Below are positions 52,303 through 60,410 of a stretch of 64,000 bases of DNA, piece after piece. The translations under genes and the position numbers were made by a program. Every line of letters begins with the position of its first letter. Position 1 is the stretch's first letter. Under the pieces are notes generated by a model. That model was not told the origin of the DNA. It saw nothing but the letters and a program-made list of their open reading frames with translations, and ran no database searches. The DNA is from CALGDE01 sp964655355 (GTDB lineage Bacteria > Cyanobacteriota > Cyanobacteriia > CACIAM-69d), in NCBI GenBank assembly GCA_964655355.1, contig CAZZMD010000003.1, positions 72,610 through 136,609 of the forward strand, in the 5' to 3' direction.

Positions 52303-55300
52303 TTAGGCATCCTGACGGGGGCGTTTGGGAGTGACATTGCAATAATCCTGGAGCTTTTCGGGAGCGTTGGGATTGGTAGTGAGATAGTCCCGCAGCCAAT
52401 CACAACCCTTGGCTAATAAACTATCCAAGGTTTCGACGGGCCACAATTTGGCTGTGCGATCGTCTGAGGCGGTGAGAATGGTGTTGCCGTCGGGACTGAA
52501 ACTCGCACTCCTGACTGAGCCTTGATGTCCGTTGAGGGTTTGAATTTCGTTGCCCTCAAGGTCCCAGAGTTTGGCTGTGCGATCGTTTGAAGCGGTGACG
52601 ATGGTCTTGCCGTCGGGACTGAAACTCGCACTCCAGACCCAGTTTTTATGACCGGTTAGGGTTTGGAGTTCGTTCCCTTCAAGGTCCCACAGTTTAGCGG
52701 TGCCATCGGATGACGCGGTGACAATGATATTGCCGTTGGGGCTGAAACTCGCACTCCAGACCCAGTTTTTATGACCGGTTAGGGTTTGGAGTTCGTTCCC
52801 TTCAAGGTCCCACAGTTTAGCGGTGTCATCATCTGACGCGGTGGCAATGGTCTTGCCGTCGGGACTGAAACTCGCACCCCTGACCCAGTCTTGATGGCCG
52901 GTTAGGGTTTGGAGTTCGTTCCCTTCAAGGTCCCACAGTTTAGCGGTGCCATCGGATGACGCGGTGACAATGATATTGCCGTTGGGGCTGAAACTCGCAC
53001 TCCAGACCCAGTTTTTATGACCGGTTAGGGTTTGGAGTTCGTTCCCTTCAAGGTCCCACAGTTTAGCGGTGTCATCGTTTGACGCAGTGACAATGATATT
53101 GCCGTCGGGACTGAAGCCAGCACTCCAGATCTCGCTTTTATGACCGGTTAGGGTCTGGAGTTCGTTCCCTTCAAAGTCCCACAGTTTGGCGGTGCCATCG
53201 TTTGACGCGGTGACAATGATATTGCCGTCGGGACTGAAGCTAGCGCTCCAGACCTCGTTTTGATGACTGGTTAGAGTTTGGAGTTCGTTATCACCGCGGT
53301 CCCACAGTTTAGCGGTGCCATCATCTGATGCGGTGACAATGGTGTTGCCGTCGGGACTGAAACTTGCATTCCAGACCCAGTTTTTATGACCGGTTAGGGT
53401 TTGGAGTTCGTTCCCTTCAAGGTCCCACAGTTTAGCTGTTCCATCACCTGATGCGGTGACAATGGTCTTACTGTTGGGGCTGAAGCTAGCACTCCAGACC
53501 TCATTTTTATGACCGGTTAGAGTTTGTAGTCCGTTCCCTTCAAGGTCCCACAGTTTAGCGGTGCCATCGGATGACGTGGTGACAATGGTCTTACCGTCGA
53601 GACTGAAACTCGCACTCCAGACTCTGTTTTTATGGCCGGTTAGGGTTTGGAGTTCGTTCCCTTCAAGGTCCCACAGTTTGGCTGTCCCATCCTCTGACGC
53701 GGTGACGATGGTTTTGCCGTCAGGACTGAAACTCGCACTCAAGAGCCCGCCTTGATGACCAGTTAGGGTTTGGAGTTCCTTGCCGTTGCGGTCCCATAGT
53801 TTAGCGGTGCCATCCTCTGACGCGGTGACAATGGTGTTGCCGTCGGGACTGAAACTCGCACCCCTGACCCAGCCTTGATGACCGGTTAGGGTTTGGAGTT
53901 CGTTCCCTTCAAGGTCCCACAGTTTGGCTGTCCCATCCTCTGACGCGGTGACGATGGTTTTGCCGTCAGGACTGAAACTCGCACTCAAGAGCTCGCCTTG
54001 ATGACCAGTTAGGGTTTGAAGTTCGTTGCCGTCGCAGTCCCACAGTTTGGCCGTTCCATCGCCTGACGCAGTGACAATGGTCTTGCCGTCAGGGCTGAAA
54101 CTCGCACTCCAGACCCTGTCTTGATGGTTCTCAAACTGATTTTTAGTGCGAAATTCAGGTGTGTTGAGCAATTGATCCAGCGCATGCATTGGAGGTTTCG
54201 CGGGGTAATCTGCTGGACTGAGAGCAGTCGTCAACGCCTTAAGATCAAGTCCCACTTCCATTGCCCTCTGCAACCCATCGAACGGATCGCGTAACTTCAG
54301 CGCGACATTCCCCAACCGTTCCAGCCGTGAAACCTTCTGGATTAAATCCGCCTCCTGCTTCACGGCAGCCAACTTTGTTTCCGCCAGTTCCAATTGAGAC
54401 ATCACTGCTGCCAAACTGCGTTCTGCTTGCTCCCGCTGTTCCTTTGCTTCCTCCCATTGCTGTTGAAGTAGGGATTTTTCGTTGTCGCGGATAAATTCGG
54501 CGAGGTAATCGTGGACCAGTTGGAACTTAGGCTCCGGCTCTCCCGGCAATTCAAAAGCAATCCCCGAGCCCACCAACACTTTCAAAATCCACGCTAAATC
54601 CTGCTCCTCCGCCGCAATGCCATACTTCGCCAGCTCCGATCGCAACTGCGATCGCCCCTTCGCCGGTCGTAACCCCTTGCGCGCATCCCCCACCAACAGC
54701 ACCAACACATCCCCCGCCATCCCCTGCAATCGGGGACCACAATCCCGCCTCACCTCATCCAAATAATTTTTTACCAGCGCCAACTTGCCCCCCGCCTGTT
54801 GGTATGCCGCCAGCGATCGCAACTTCTGCGCCTCCAACTGCGCCCCCACCAACTGCAACTCAATGGGACGTACCTTCGCCGACTCCCCCTCCCCAATCGC
54901 CAAATCATCCACAATGCCCGCCAGACTGGGCGCATCAATCCCAAAATCCACCTGATCACACAACCGCTCCATCACCGCGATCGCCCGGTCCCGTGAAAAA
55001 TCATCCACCAAAAACAACGCCTGATCGCTCAAAGTGCCATCCCCCGCCGCCCGCGCCAACATCGGCCAATCCAGCAAATGAAACACATAATCCCGCCGGA
55101 TGGACATCACAATATCCAACGACAGCGCCGCCTCCAGACACTGCCCCAGAAAGCGAAATAAGGGCTCCTGATCCCCGCGATCGCTGCGATGGGTAAAAAA
55201 GTCCTCAAACTGATCCAGAATCAACACCGGTTTTGCATTCGCGCCCCCCTCCGTCGGGGCAACATCCAACCATCGCAACGCCGCCAAAAATCGCTCCTCC

Positions 55301-56646
55301 AACGACAAATTTTCAGCATTCTCAGCGATCGCGATCGGCAACGTCATTTCCCTGGCCGCCAACGCCCCCTCAAGGGCCTTCCATAATGCCCCGCGCCAAT
55401 CTTCATACCGCCGCACCACCACCGGCACCCCTCGCCGCACCAAATTACCAAACCGCTTCGCCGCGATCGCCGGAATCAGGCCCGCCGAGACCAACGAACT
55501 TTTACCCACCCCCGAAAACCCACAAATCACCGTCAGCCGCGTCTCCGTATTCTCAAGCCGCAGCATCAACTCCCGTAAATCCTCCGCCCGCCCCGATGCC
55601 TCAATCTCCTCCGCGATCGCCCCCACCTTCTCCCCAGTGCGCCCCTCATCCAACCCCAACCGCTCCCGCCGCACCGCCCGCACCTGACCCGCCCCCACAA
55701 AAGCTTTTAGGCGAAACTGCTGTTCAATGGACCGCCGCGATCGCTTAAGTTTAAACGCCTCCTCAAAATTGCCAGACTCATAAAACAACGTTCGCGCTTG
55801 ATTCAGAATCGCCACCACCAACCGCGGCCCATTCTCCGGCTCCGCCTCCACCTCTCGATAAGCACTCTCAATATCCTCAAACGCCTGCGCCGTATTCCCC
55901 AAAGCCCACATCACTTTGGAGCGAGATAACATCAACCACGCCCAAAGATTACTGTGCTCCGGGCGCAGACTGTCATGGGATCCCAAACACTCAAAAGCCC
56001 TATTGATATTGTCTTCTGCAAGCTGCCAATCCTTATCAACGAGGCAAATTTTCACGAGCGATCCAAACCCTTGGGCCCGCAAAAAGGGATTCGACCAAGG
56101 ATATTTAGGATCATTTAATTCAATAATTTGTTGGGCACTCCCCCTCAACGCTTCCCACCGTTGCAGTTGATATAAACAATCGTTTAACCCTTTTAAACGG
56201 GCTGCCACGGCGGACGTTTCATTGGCATCCCGAAAGGTTTGAATCGCTTGCTCAAACCACTCCAAAGCGACTTGCCAATAATTCCAATGGCGATCGCCCC
56301 TCGCCAACTTTGCCCGTGCTCGCCATAGCTCTGCCAACCACCCCTGCACGGCTCCCACCCGCCGCCATAACTCCGCCCCCTCCCGCGCCGTCTCCGCCCA
56401 CAATGCCAGCGCCCGTCGATAAACCCGATCCGCCCGGTCCGCTAAATCCGTATTATCGCGATCGCCCACCCATTCCAGCCAACCGGCCCGCCCCTCCAAG
56501 ACCAACACATCCGCCTCTCCCTCCTCGCAAAGGCCTCCATCCCCCGCCAACGTCCGCACCGCCCCCTCCCACTGAGCCACCAGCGCAGGCACCCCCTCCC
56601 CCCCAGCGCCATCTCCACCAACCCATCCACCTGTGATCGCACCCAC
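52303..56646 (-). CDS. STAND NTPase with 14 WD40 repeats (main part of a frameshifted gene)
   Basis: Residues 1-330 are a helical TPR-like region. The NTPase has P-loop ICGFSGVGKSSLVSAGLIPAI (near 380) and Walker B PVLILDQFEDFF, and ends in a winged-helix-like segment (FQLVHDYLAEFI). A coiled coil (about 735-780) precedes a C-terminal array of fourteen 41-residue WD40 repeats (about 850-1420), two seven-bladed propellers' worth. The repeats (typically HKNWVWSASFSPDG then KLWDLEGNELQTLTG) are far more alike than in the 5.8-kb gene. This frame begins within the coding end of the adjacent upstream frame. The true gene is probably one chain interrupted at the G tract 56592-56604. Partner ATPase lies upstream. 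Confidence 0.88.
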   Translation of the reverse strand: MGAITGGWVGGDGAGGEGVPALVAQWEGAVRTLAGDGGLCEEGEADVLVLEGRAGWLEWVGDRDNTDLADRADRVYRRALALWAETAREGAELWRRVGAVQGWLAELWRARAKLARGDRHWNYWQVALEWFEQAIQTFRDANETSAVAARLKGLNDCLYQLQRWEALRGSAQQIIELNDPKYPWSNPFLRAQGFGSLVKICLVDKDWQLAEDNINRAFECLGSHDSLRPEHSNLWAWLMLSRSKVMWALGNTAQAFEDIESAYREVEAEPENGPRLVVAILNQARTLFYESGNFEEAFKLKRSRRSIEQQFRLKAFVGAGQVRAVRRERLGLDEGRTGEKVGAIAEEIEASGRAEDLRELMLRLENTETRLTVICGFSGVGKSSLVSAGLIPAIAAKRFGNLVRRGVPVVVRRYEDWRGALWKALEGALAAREMTLPIAIAENAENLSLEERFLAALRWLDVAPTEGGANAKPVLILDQFEDFFTHRSDRGDQEPLFRFLGQCLEAALSLDIVMSIRRDYVFHLLDWPMLARAAGDGTLSDQALFLVDDFSRDRAIAVMERLCDQVDFGIDAPSLAGIVDDLAIGEGESAKVRPIELQLVGAQLEAQKLRSLAAYQQAGGKLALVKNYLDEVRRDCGPRLQGMAGDVLVLLVGDARKGLRPAKGRSQLRSELAKYGIAAEEQDLAWILKVLVGSGIAFELPGEPEPKFQLVHDYLAEFIRDNEKSLLQQQWEEAKEQREQAERSLAAVMSQLELAETKLAAVKQEADLIQKVSRLERLGNVALKLRDPFDGLQRAMEVGLDLKALTTALSPADYPAKPPMHALDQLLNTPEFRTKNQFENHQDRVWSASFSPDGKTIVTASGDGTAKLWDCDGNELQTLTGHQGELLSASFSPDGKTIVTASEDGTAKLWDLEGNELQTLTGHQGWVRGASFSPDGNTIVTASEDGTAKLWDRNGKELQTLTGHQGGLLSASFSPDGKTIVTASEDGTAKLWDLEGNELQTLTGHKNRVWSASFSLDGKTIVTTSSDGTAKLWDLEGNGLQTLTGHKNEVWSASFSPNSKTIVTASGDGTAKLWDLEGNELQTLTGHKNWVWNASFSPDGNTIVTASDDGTAKLWDRGDNELQTLTSHQNEVWSASFSPDGNIIVTASNDGTAKLWDFEGNELQTLTGHKSEIWSAGFSPDGNIIVTASNDDTAKLWDLEGNELQTLTGHKNWVWSASFSPNGNIIVTASSDGTAKLWDLEGNELQTLTGHQDWVRGASFSPDGKTIATASDDDTAKLWDLEGNELQTLTGHKNWVWSASFSPNGNIIVTASSDGTAKLWDLEGNELQTLTGHKNWVWSASFSPDGKTIVTASNDRTAKLWDLEGNEIQTLNGHQGSVRSASFSPDGNTILTASDDRTAKLWPVETLDSLLAKGCDWLRDYLTTNPNAPEKLQDYCNVTPKRPRQDA
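52652..53076. repeat. Exact 179-bp direct repeat in the WD40 array
   Basis: Positions 52652-52830 and 52898-53076 are identical over 179 bases, offset by 246 bases (two 123-base WD40 units). The shared stretch spans one complete repeat unit and parts of both neighbours. Units outside it are similar but not identical. This indicates recent duplication or gene conversion. Confidence 0.9.
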
Positions 56647-57116
56647 TCCAATAACTCCAGGCGCTCCAACTCAAATCCCAACGACGCCCCAGTGCTTAAA
56701 CTTTCCAGGTCACTCGCCGCATCCATAAACACGGCTTCCCCCTCATCATCCAGCCACAGCACCACCGGACGAGCCACACGATCGCGAAACACCTCCCGCG
56801 CCCGATTCGCCGCCCCAAAAATCTGATTCAAATCCTCCCGATCCAAGCCCGCCGCCACCCGTACGACAACACACCCCGCCTCAGGCGATCGCTCCAACGC
56901 TTCCAGGGATTTTTCTAAGATCCCATCCCCCGCGCCCACCTGCACCAACAACAAAGTTACCGGACAAATCTCCACCAACCGCGCCATCACCGCATCAATC
57001 AGCGGCCCATAATTGCAGCGCACCACCATCAACTTGAACTGCCCCTGCCCCATCTCAATGGCAAAGGACAACCGTTCCAGCGATCGCGGGTCAGGACTAA
57101 ATTCCATCGTCATCAA
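56442..57116 (-). CDS. N-terminal part of the STAND/WD40 protein, separated by a frameshift
   Basis: From ATG 57116 about 170 residues form an alpha/beta domain typical of cyanobacterial STAND/TPR proteins: LERLSFAIEMGQGQFKLMVVRCNYGPLIDAVM ... GLDREDLNQIFGAANRAREVFRDRVARPVVLWLDDE. After GLVEMALGG the frame enters low-complexity Arg/Trp/Gly text (RGRCGRWRGMEAF), while the other frame continues as GVPALVAQWEGAVRTLAG, which resumes helical TPR-like sequence. The switch is at the G tract (seven Gs at 56604-56598, then A, then five Gs). One additional G, or a -1 slip, would fuse both into one protein of about 1600 residues. It starts 11 bases after the ATPase gene. Confidence 0.75.
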   Translation of the reverse strand: MMTMEFSPDPRSLERLSFAIEMGQGQFKLMVVRCNYGPLIDAVMARLVEICPVTLLLVQVGAGDGILEKSLEALERSPEAGCVVVRVAAGLDREDLNQIFGAANRAREVFRDRVARPVVLWLDDEGEAVFMDAASDLESLSTGASLGFELERLELLEWVRSQVDGLVEMALGGRGCLRWWLSGRGRCGRWRGMEAFARRERRMCWSWRGGPVGWNGWAIAIIRI

Positions 57117-57127
57117 CTTCCCTGCAT

Positions 57128-58525
57128 CTACGGTGCCTGCATCTCTGATGCTTCCAATAGCAACGGATTCACCTCAAACCAGGACTCGTCATCCTCAATG
57201 TACTCAAAAACAAAACGGTTCTGAATCAGGCGATCGTAATCATCCTCATCGCTCAAATGATTCGTCTCGCTGACCTTCCGCAGTAAGCCCCACTCCTCCT
57301 CACTGAGGGCCCGCTTTCGCTTATTCTGCTTCGCCTTGATCACCTTTTCGAGGGACTTGGGCTGCAACGGCAATCCCATCTCCTCATTCAGCCACTCATT
57401 CAACAGCGCCAACAATTCCCGAGGGTGCCCCCCACTCACGGCACATAAACGATCTAAACTCCCCGGCTCCGACACAATTTGCCGAATCGCCGCCTCCCAA
57501 ACCCCATCATCCGCGCCCTCATCAAACCCGGGAAACGCCCGCCGCAACACCAACAGCTTCAACTGCCGCAACCCATCCCCATGCGCCTGCCCATCCCGAT
57601 ATCGCACCGGCACCATCGGCAAAACCTCCGGATCCCGTCCCCCAAACACCTGACTTAACTGATTGCTACTATCCACAAACAACAAGCGTAGCGGCATCGT
57701 ATACACCACATGGCAATTGAGCTGGCAGAGCGATCGCCCCCGATTAATAAACAAATACTCTTGCTGATTCTGCCCCGTGGACATCGCCAGATTATCCATC
57801 TTCTCCAGATTGTCCGCCACAATCACCAGCCCCTTTTTGCCGATAGCTTTTAACTTGGCGATCGCCGGCTCAATCAGCTCCTCATTAATTGCCCGTAACA
57901 GTTCCCCGGTCTGCGTGCCCAAATACTGATGGAGTTGCTCCCGAAGGCGCGGACTATGGCGAACCTGCAACATCAACTCCGCCACCATCAAATTCACCGA
58001 CACTTTCCCTGAATCATCCGCCTTCACCTGGGGGCCCTTCGCCGACCCGAACGTTACCCCCGTCAGATCAAGCTCCGTCATCAACAGATCTCGCACCTCG
58101 TCCATCAAGCGGCGAAAGCCCTTAGGCTCATCCAACTCCAACCCATCCAACGTCTCCCCCAACTGCCGAGCGATCGACAGCAACACATCCCCCACATCCA
58201 CATCGCCCATATCCAAATCCTGGTCCACGGAGAAATACACCACGTGAAACCCCTCATCCCCCAGCTGCTCCACCAACTGTTGCAGCTCCGTCGATTTGCC
58301 ACAGCCCACATGTCCCGTAAACAACGTGCAAGTCGGGCGATCGCGACAGAGGCTGATGCGATTGAACATACTGCGAATCACTGCCCCACCACGCACCGCC
58401 GCAAAATCCACATACCACTTGGCTTGCTGTGCATCAGACAAATCCAACCCCGTCTGCCCAGGCTCCGTCGCCAAATAAAACTCTCGGAAATCAATGCCGT
58501 GGTTAATGTCGTTGGCAGGGGACAT
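57128..58525 (-). CDS. P-loop ATPase paired with the STAND/WD40 protein
   Basis: The 465-residue protein begins INHGIDFREFYLATEPG and carries Walker A FTGHVGCGKST (near residue 70) and Walker B-like GLVIVADNLEKM. The sensor-type segment CHVVYTMPLRLLF follows, and the C-terminal half is helical with ALSEEEWGLLRKVSETNHL, winged-helix-like. It belongs to a family of AAA/STAND ATPases common in cyanobacteria, typically placed directly before a protein with the ALMVVRCN-type N-terminus, as here (11-base gap). It is cytoplasmic. A role as an NTP-driven switch in a conflict or stress system is inferred from the context. Confidence 0.82.
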   Translation of the reverse strand: MSPANDINHGIDFREFYLATEPGQTGLDLSDAQQAKWYVDFAAVRGGAVIRSMFNRISLCRDRPTCTLFTGHVGCGKSTELQQLVEQLGDEGFHVVYFSVDQDLDMGDVDVGDVLLSIARQLGETLDGLELDEPKGFRRLMDEVRDLLMTELDLTGVTFGSAKGPQVKADDSGKVSVNLMVAELMLQVRHSPRLREQLHQYLGTQTGELLRAINEELIEPAIAKLKAIGKKGLVIVADNLEKMDNLAMSTGQNQQEYLFINRGRSLCQLNCHVVYTMPLRLLFVDSSNQLSQVFGGRDPEVLPMVPVRYRDGQAHGDGLRQLKLLVLRRAFPGFDEGADDGVWEAAIRQIVSEPGSLDRLCAVSGGHPRELLALLNEWLNEEMGLPLQPKSLEKVIKAKQNKRKRALSEEEWGLLRKVSETNHLSDEDDYDRLIQNRFVFEYIEDDESWFEVNPLLLEASEMQAP

Positions 58526-58711
58526 AGATTCACCAGATCAGGGATGAACATGCGGACCCTGCTAATCTAGCCAATCTACGACTAGTGTTCCAAAGGCGTC
58601 CCCTATTTTCTGTGGATTCAAGGGGCAGGGCGCTTTTTAGATCTCTATGGTTTGCCCTGATTCCATCAACCCCCTCCGAATCATCATCGGCATCATCATC
58701 GGCTCAAAAGA

Positions 58712-58788
58712 GCGATCGCGATCCTCGGCTATATCGGCTTTGGCTGGCCCCCCTTAGAAGCCACCTACAGGGTAATCATCACGATTTT
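58712..58788 (+). pseudogene. Decayed fragment of a K+ channel gene
   Basis: This 77-base segment aligns without gaps to 60468-60544 inside the intact channel gene, with roughly four in five bases equal. It would encode AIAILGYIGFGWPPLEATYRVIITIF against AIAILGYIGFGWTPLEAAYMVIITIF. Neither the filter nor the RCK part follows, and the frame is not open to a start. It lies in the otherwise empty gap 58526-58886. Confidence 0.75.
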
Positions 58789-58886
58789 CCTGCCTCACTA
58801 AAGTGGCTTAAACTAGACTTTTCCCTGTGCTTTGACGACGGAAAATTAGTCATTCATTCAAGTCATTCATTCACTGGATAGAAACC

Positions 58887-60260
58887 ATGGCAGCAGCAGG
58901 CACCCCTGATTGGAATCTAAAACCCGGTTTTTTGAGTGAGGGAGACTCAGACTTTGAAGCCGGTCATATTTTTCTAGGTCGCTTCTTACAGGATCGACAC
59001 TCGCCTGATCCCCTGAGCGATCGCTCTATGTTGCAGGAGGACGAGACCTTCAGATGGGGAAACGGCCGCCCCCTAGAAAAGGTCATCAACTCGCCTGAAG
59101 ATTTTCAGTTTCTGATGCAAAATCCGCAGCTCTATCGCAATGCGATCGCCATTATTGAGCCATGGGTGCACGTCGGTCGAAACCCTTTTGGTGAAGAGGT
59201 TAGAGGCTCTTTAAATGTCGCTTACTTAGCCCAAAAGCTTGCTGATTTAGACTCCGTTTTGTTTCCGGTGTGGTCAACGGGGCTGTTTGACTTGGACAAG
59301 CTCATTGCCGTCCTAAGTGCTGGTGTTGCGATCGTCATGGAAGGGGGCAACCCATCGGTGCGTGATGCCACTACGTTTGAAGGAAGTAAAGCCTCCCTTG
59401 ATGAACTGCAACTATTGACTCAGCGAATTGTGCTGGCTCGCTCACCAACAAGCGCTCCGGCAATTTTTATCTGCTTGGGCCATCAACTGGTCGCCCAAGC
59501 CCATATTCGTTTAATCCAGCAAGCGGTCGAGCAAATTCAAGCGTTAGAAGAGCTGAAATTTGATCCCAGCGGAAACGGCTTAAGAATCCTAAAGGACGTG
59601 AGCCTGCAAATTAAGGCAATGGGGCAAGCCCTTAGCGTGAAAAAAGAACATGGGGCATTAACCATTGCCGACGATTGGCGTCATCCAGAATTTGCGGTGG
59701 GCTCTAACGAACATCAAGAGGTCGGGAACAGTACACTTCATTTCTATCGCCCTCCTGACCTGGGAGACACTCATATTCCAGAAGAGCTAATCTTGGCCCA
59801 CGAAGTTACCAATCATGAGTTTGAAGGCATCATTGATACGTCGATTCAGTATGAGAGCGAACTCAATATTTCGATGTTCCATACGGATGAGGTTAATGAG
59901 GAGGCCATTCTATTCGCTAACTGGGCCTACCGCCTATTGCATGATGCGCTGATTCCCTACCGGCATGTCGTTAGCGATAGCTCACTGTCTTGGTTGAATA
60001 AGCTACCCTACGCGGTCAAAATTTTGTGTTCGACAGCGACGAATGACGAAGTTATTACAGAGTGTGCTGCCACCTGCATCTATTACAAAGACTACGAAAC
60101 AGGGATTCTGCGTCGTTCATTTAGTAGCCAGTTTCACCCAGAGTTGTTGTCAGATTTGCGGGTTGTGGGTCAGCGTAAGCCTCCTTCCTATGCTGAACTC
60201 AAAGTTGATCATGGGGCGAGGTTGTTTGCGCGCTTGCTCTACGCCGGCATGCAGGAGTAA
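58887..60260 (+). CDS. Class I glutamine amidotransferase-like protein of unknown role
   Basis: The 457-residue protein has a class I GATase-like core: ANxFICLGHQLVAQAH with Cys196 as nucleophile, and SSQFHPELL with His417-Pro-Glu419 as the other catalytic residues. The region before the Cys (residues 1-190) shows VLSAGVAIVMEGGNPSVRDAT, like the GG-loop entrance to the active site. Between Cys and His a 220-residue insert is longer than usual for GATases. No synthetase domain or partner synthetase is encoded nearby, so it is an orphan. It sits between a K+ channel remnant and the intact channel gene. The ATG at 58887 is in ACCATGGC; no earlier start is evident. Confidence 0.6.
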   Translation: MAAAGTPDWNLKPGFLSEGDSDFEAGHIFLGRFLQDRHSPDPLSDRSMLQEDETFRWGNGRPLEKVINSPEDFQFLMQNPQLYRNAIAIIEPWVHVGRNPFGEEVRGSLNVAYLAQKLADLDSVLFPVWSTGLFDLDKLIAVLSAGVAIVMEGGNPSVRDATTFEGSKASLDELQLLTQRIVLARSPTSAPAIFICLGHQLVAQAHIRLIQQAVEQIQALEELKFDPSGNGLRILKDVSLQIKAMGQALSVKKEHGALTIADDWRHPEFAVGSNEHQEVGNSTLHFYRPPDLGDTHIPEELILAHEVTNHEFEGIIDTSIQYESELNISMFHTDEVNEEAILFANWAYRLLHDALIPYRHVVSDSSLSWLNKLPYAVKILCSTATNDEVITECAATCIYYKDYETGILRRSFSSQFHPELLSDLRVVGQRKPPSYAELKVDHGARLFARLLYAGMQE

Positions 60261-60410
60261 AGCGATTGAGCTGCCCTATGGTCATCAGCGCAACGGGTGG
60301 ACAGTCCGGGAGCCAGTGGTGGCGTGACGAGCAGTAAACGTCATCTGGACTACAACACCGATGGCAATCTCGCCCTACAACAGGCCTGCTTCTCCCCACT
60401 GCGATCGCCC

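Noticed and set aside
52440..54140. CRISPR-like array of 123-bp periodic repeats
   Set aside because: The repeats are contiguous, translate to WD40 units in one open frame, and have no unique spacers.
55233..55748. Plus-strand Pro-rich frame of 171 residues, and similar long Pro/Ser frames at 3389-4060, 13447-14325 and 42857-43585
   Set aside because: They are antisense to, or in another frame of, well-supported genes, and their Pro/Ser/Arg-rich composition is what GC-rich genes produce in other frames.
58585..58881. 98-residue plus-strand frame upstream of the GATase-like gene
   Set aside because: Part of it overlaps the channel-gene remnant in a different frame and the sequence is low-complexity Ser-rich; no sign of selection for coding.
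58526..60260. Transposable element around the GATase-like gene
   Set aside because: No transposase, terminal inverted repeats or target-site duplication could be seen; the channel-gene remnant alone does not show mobility.
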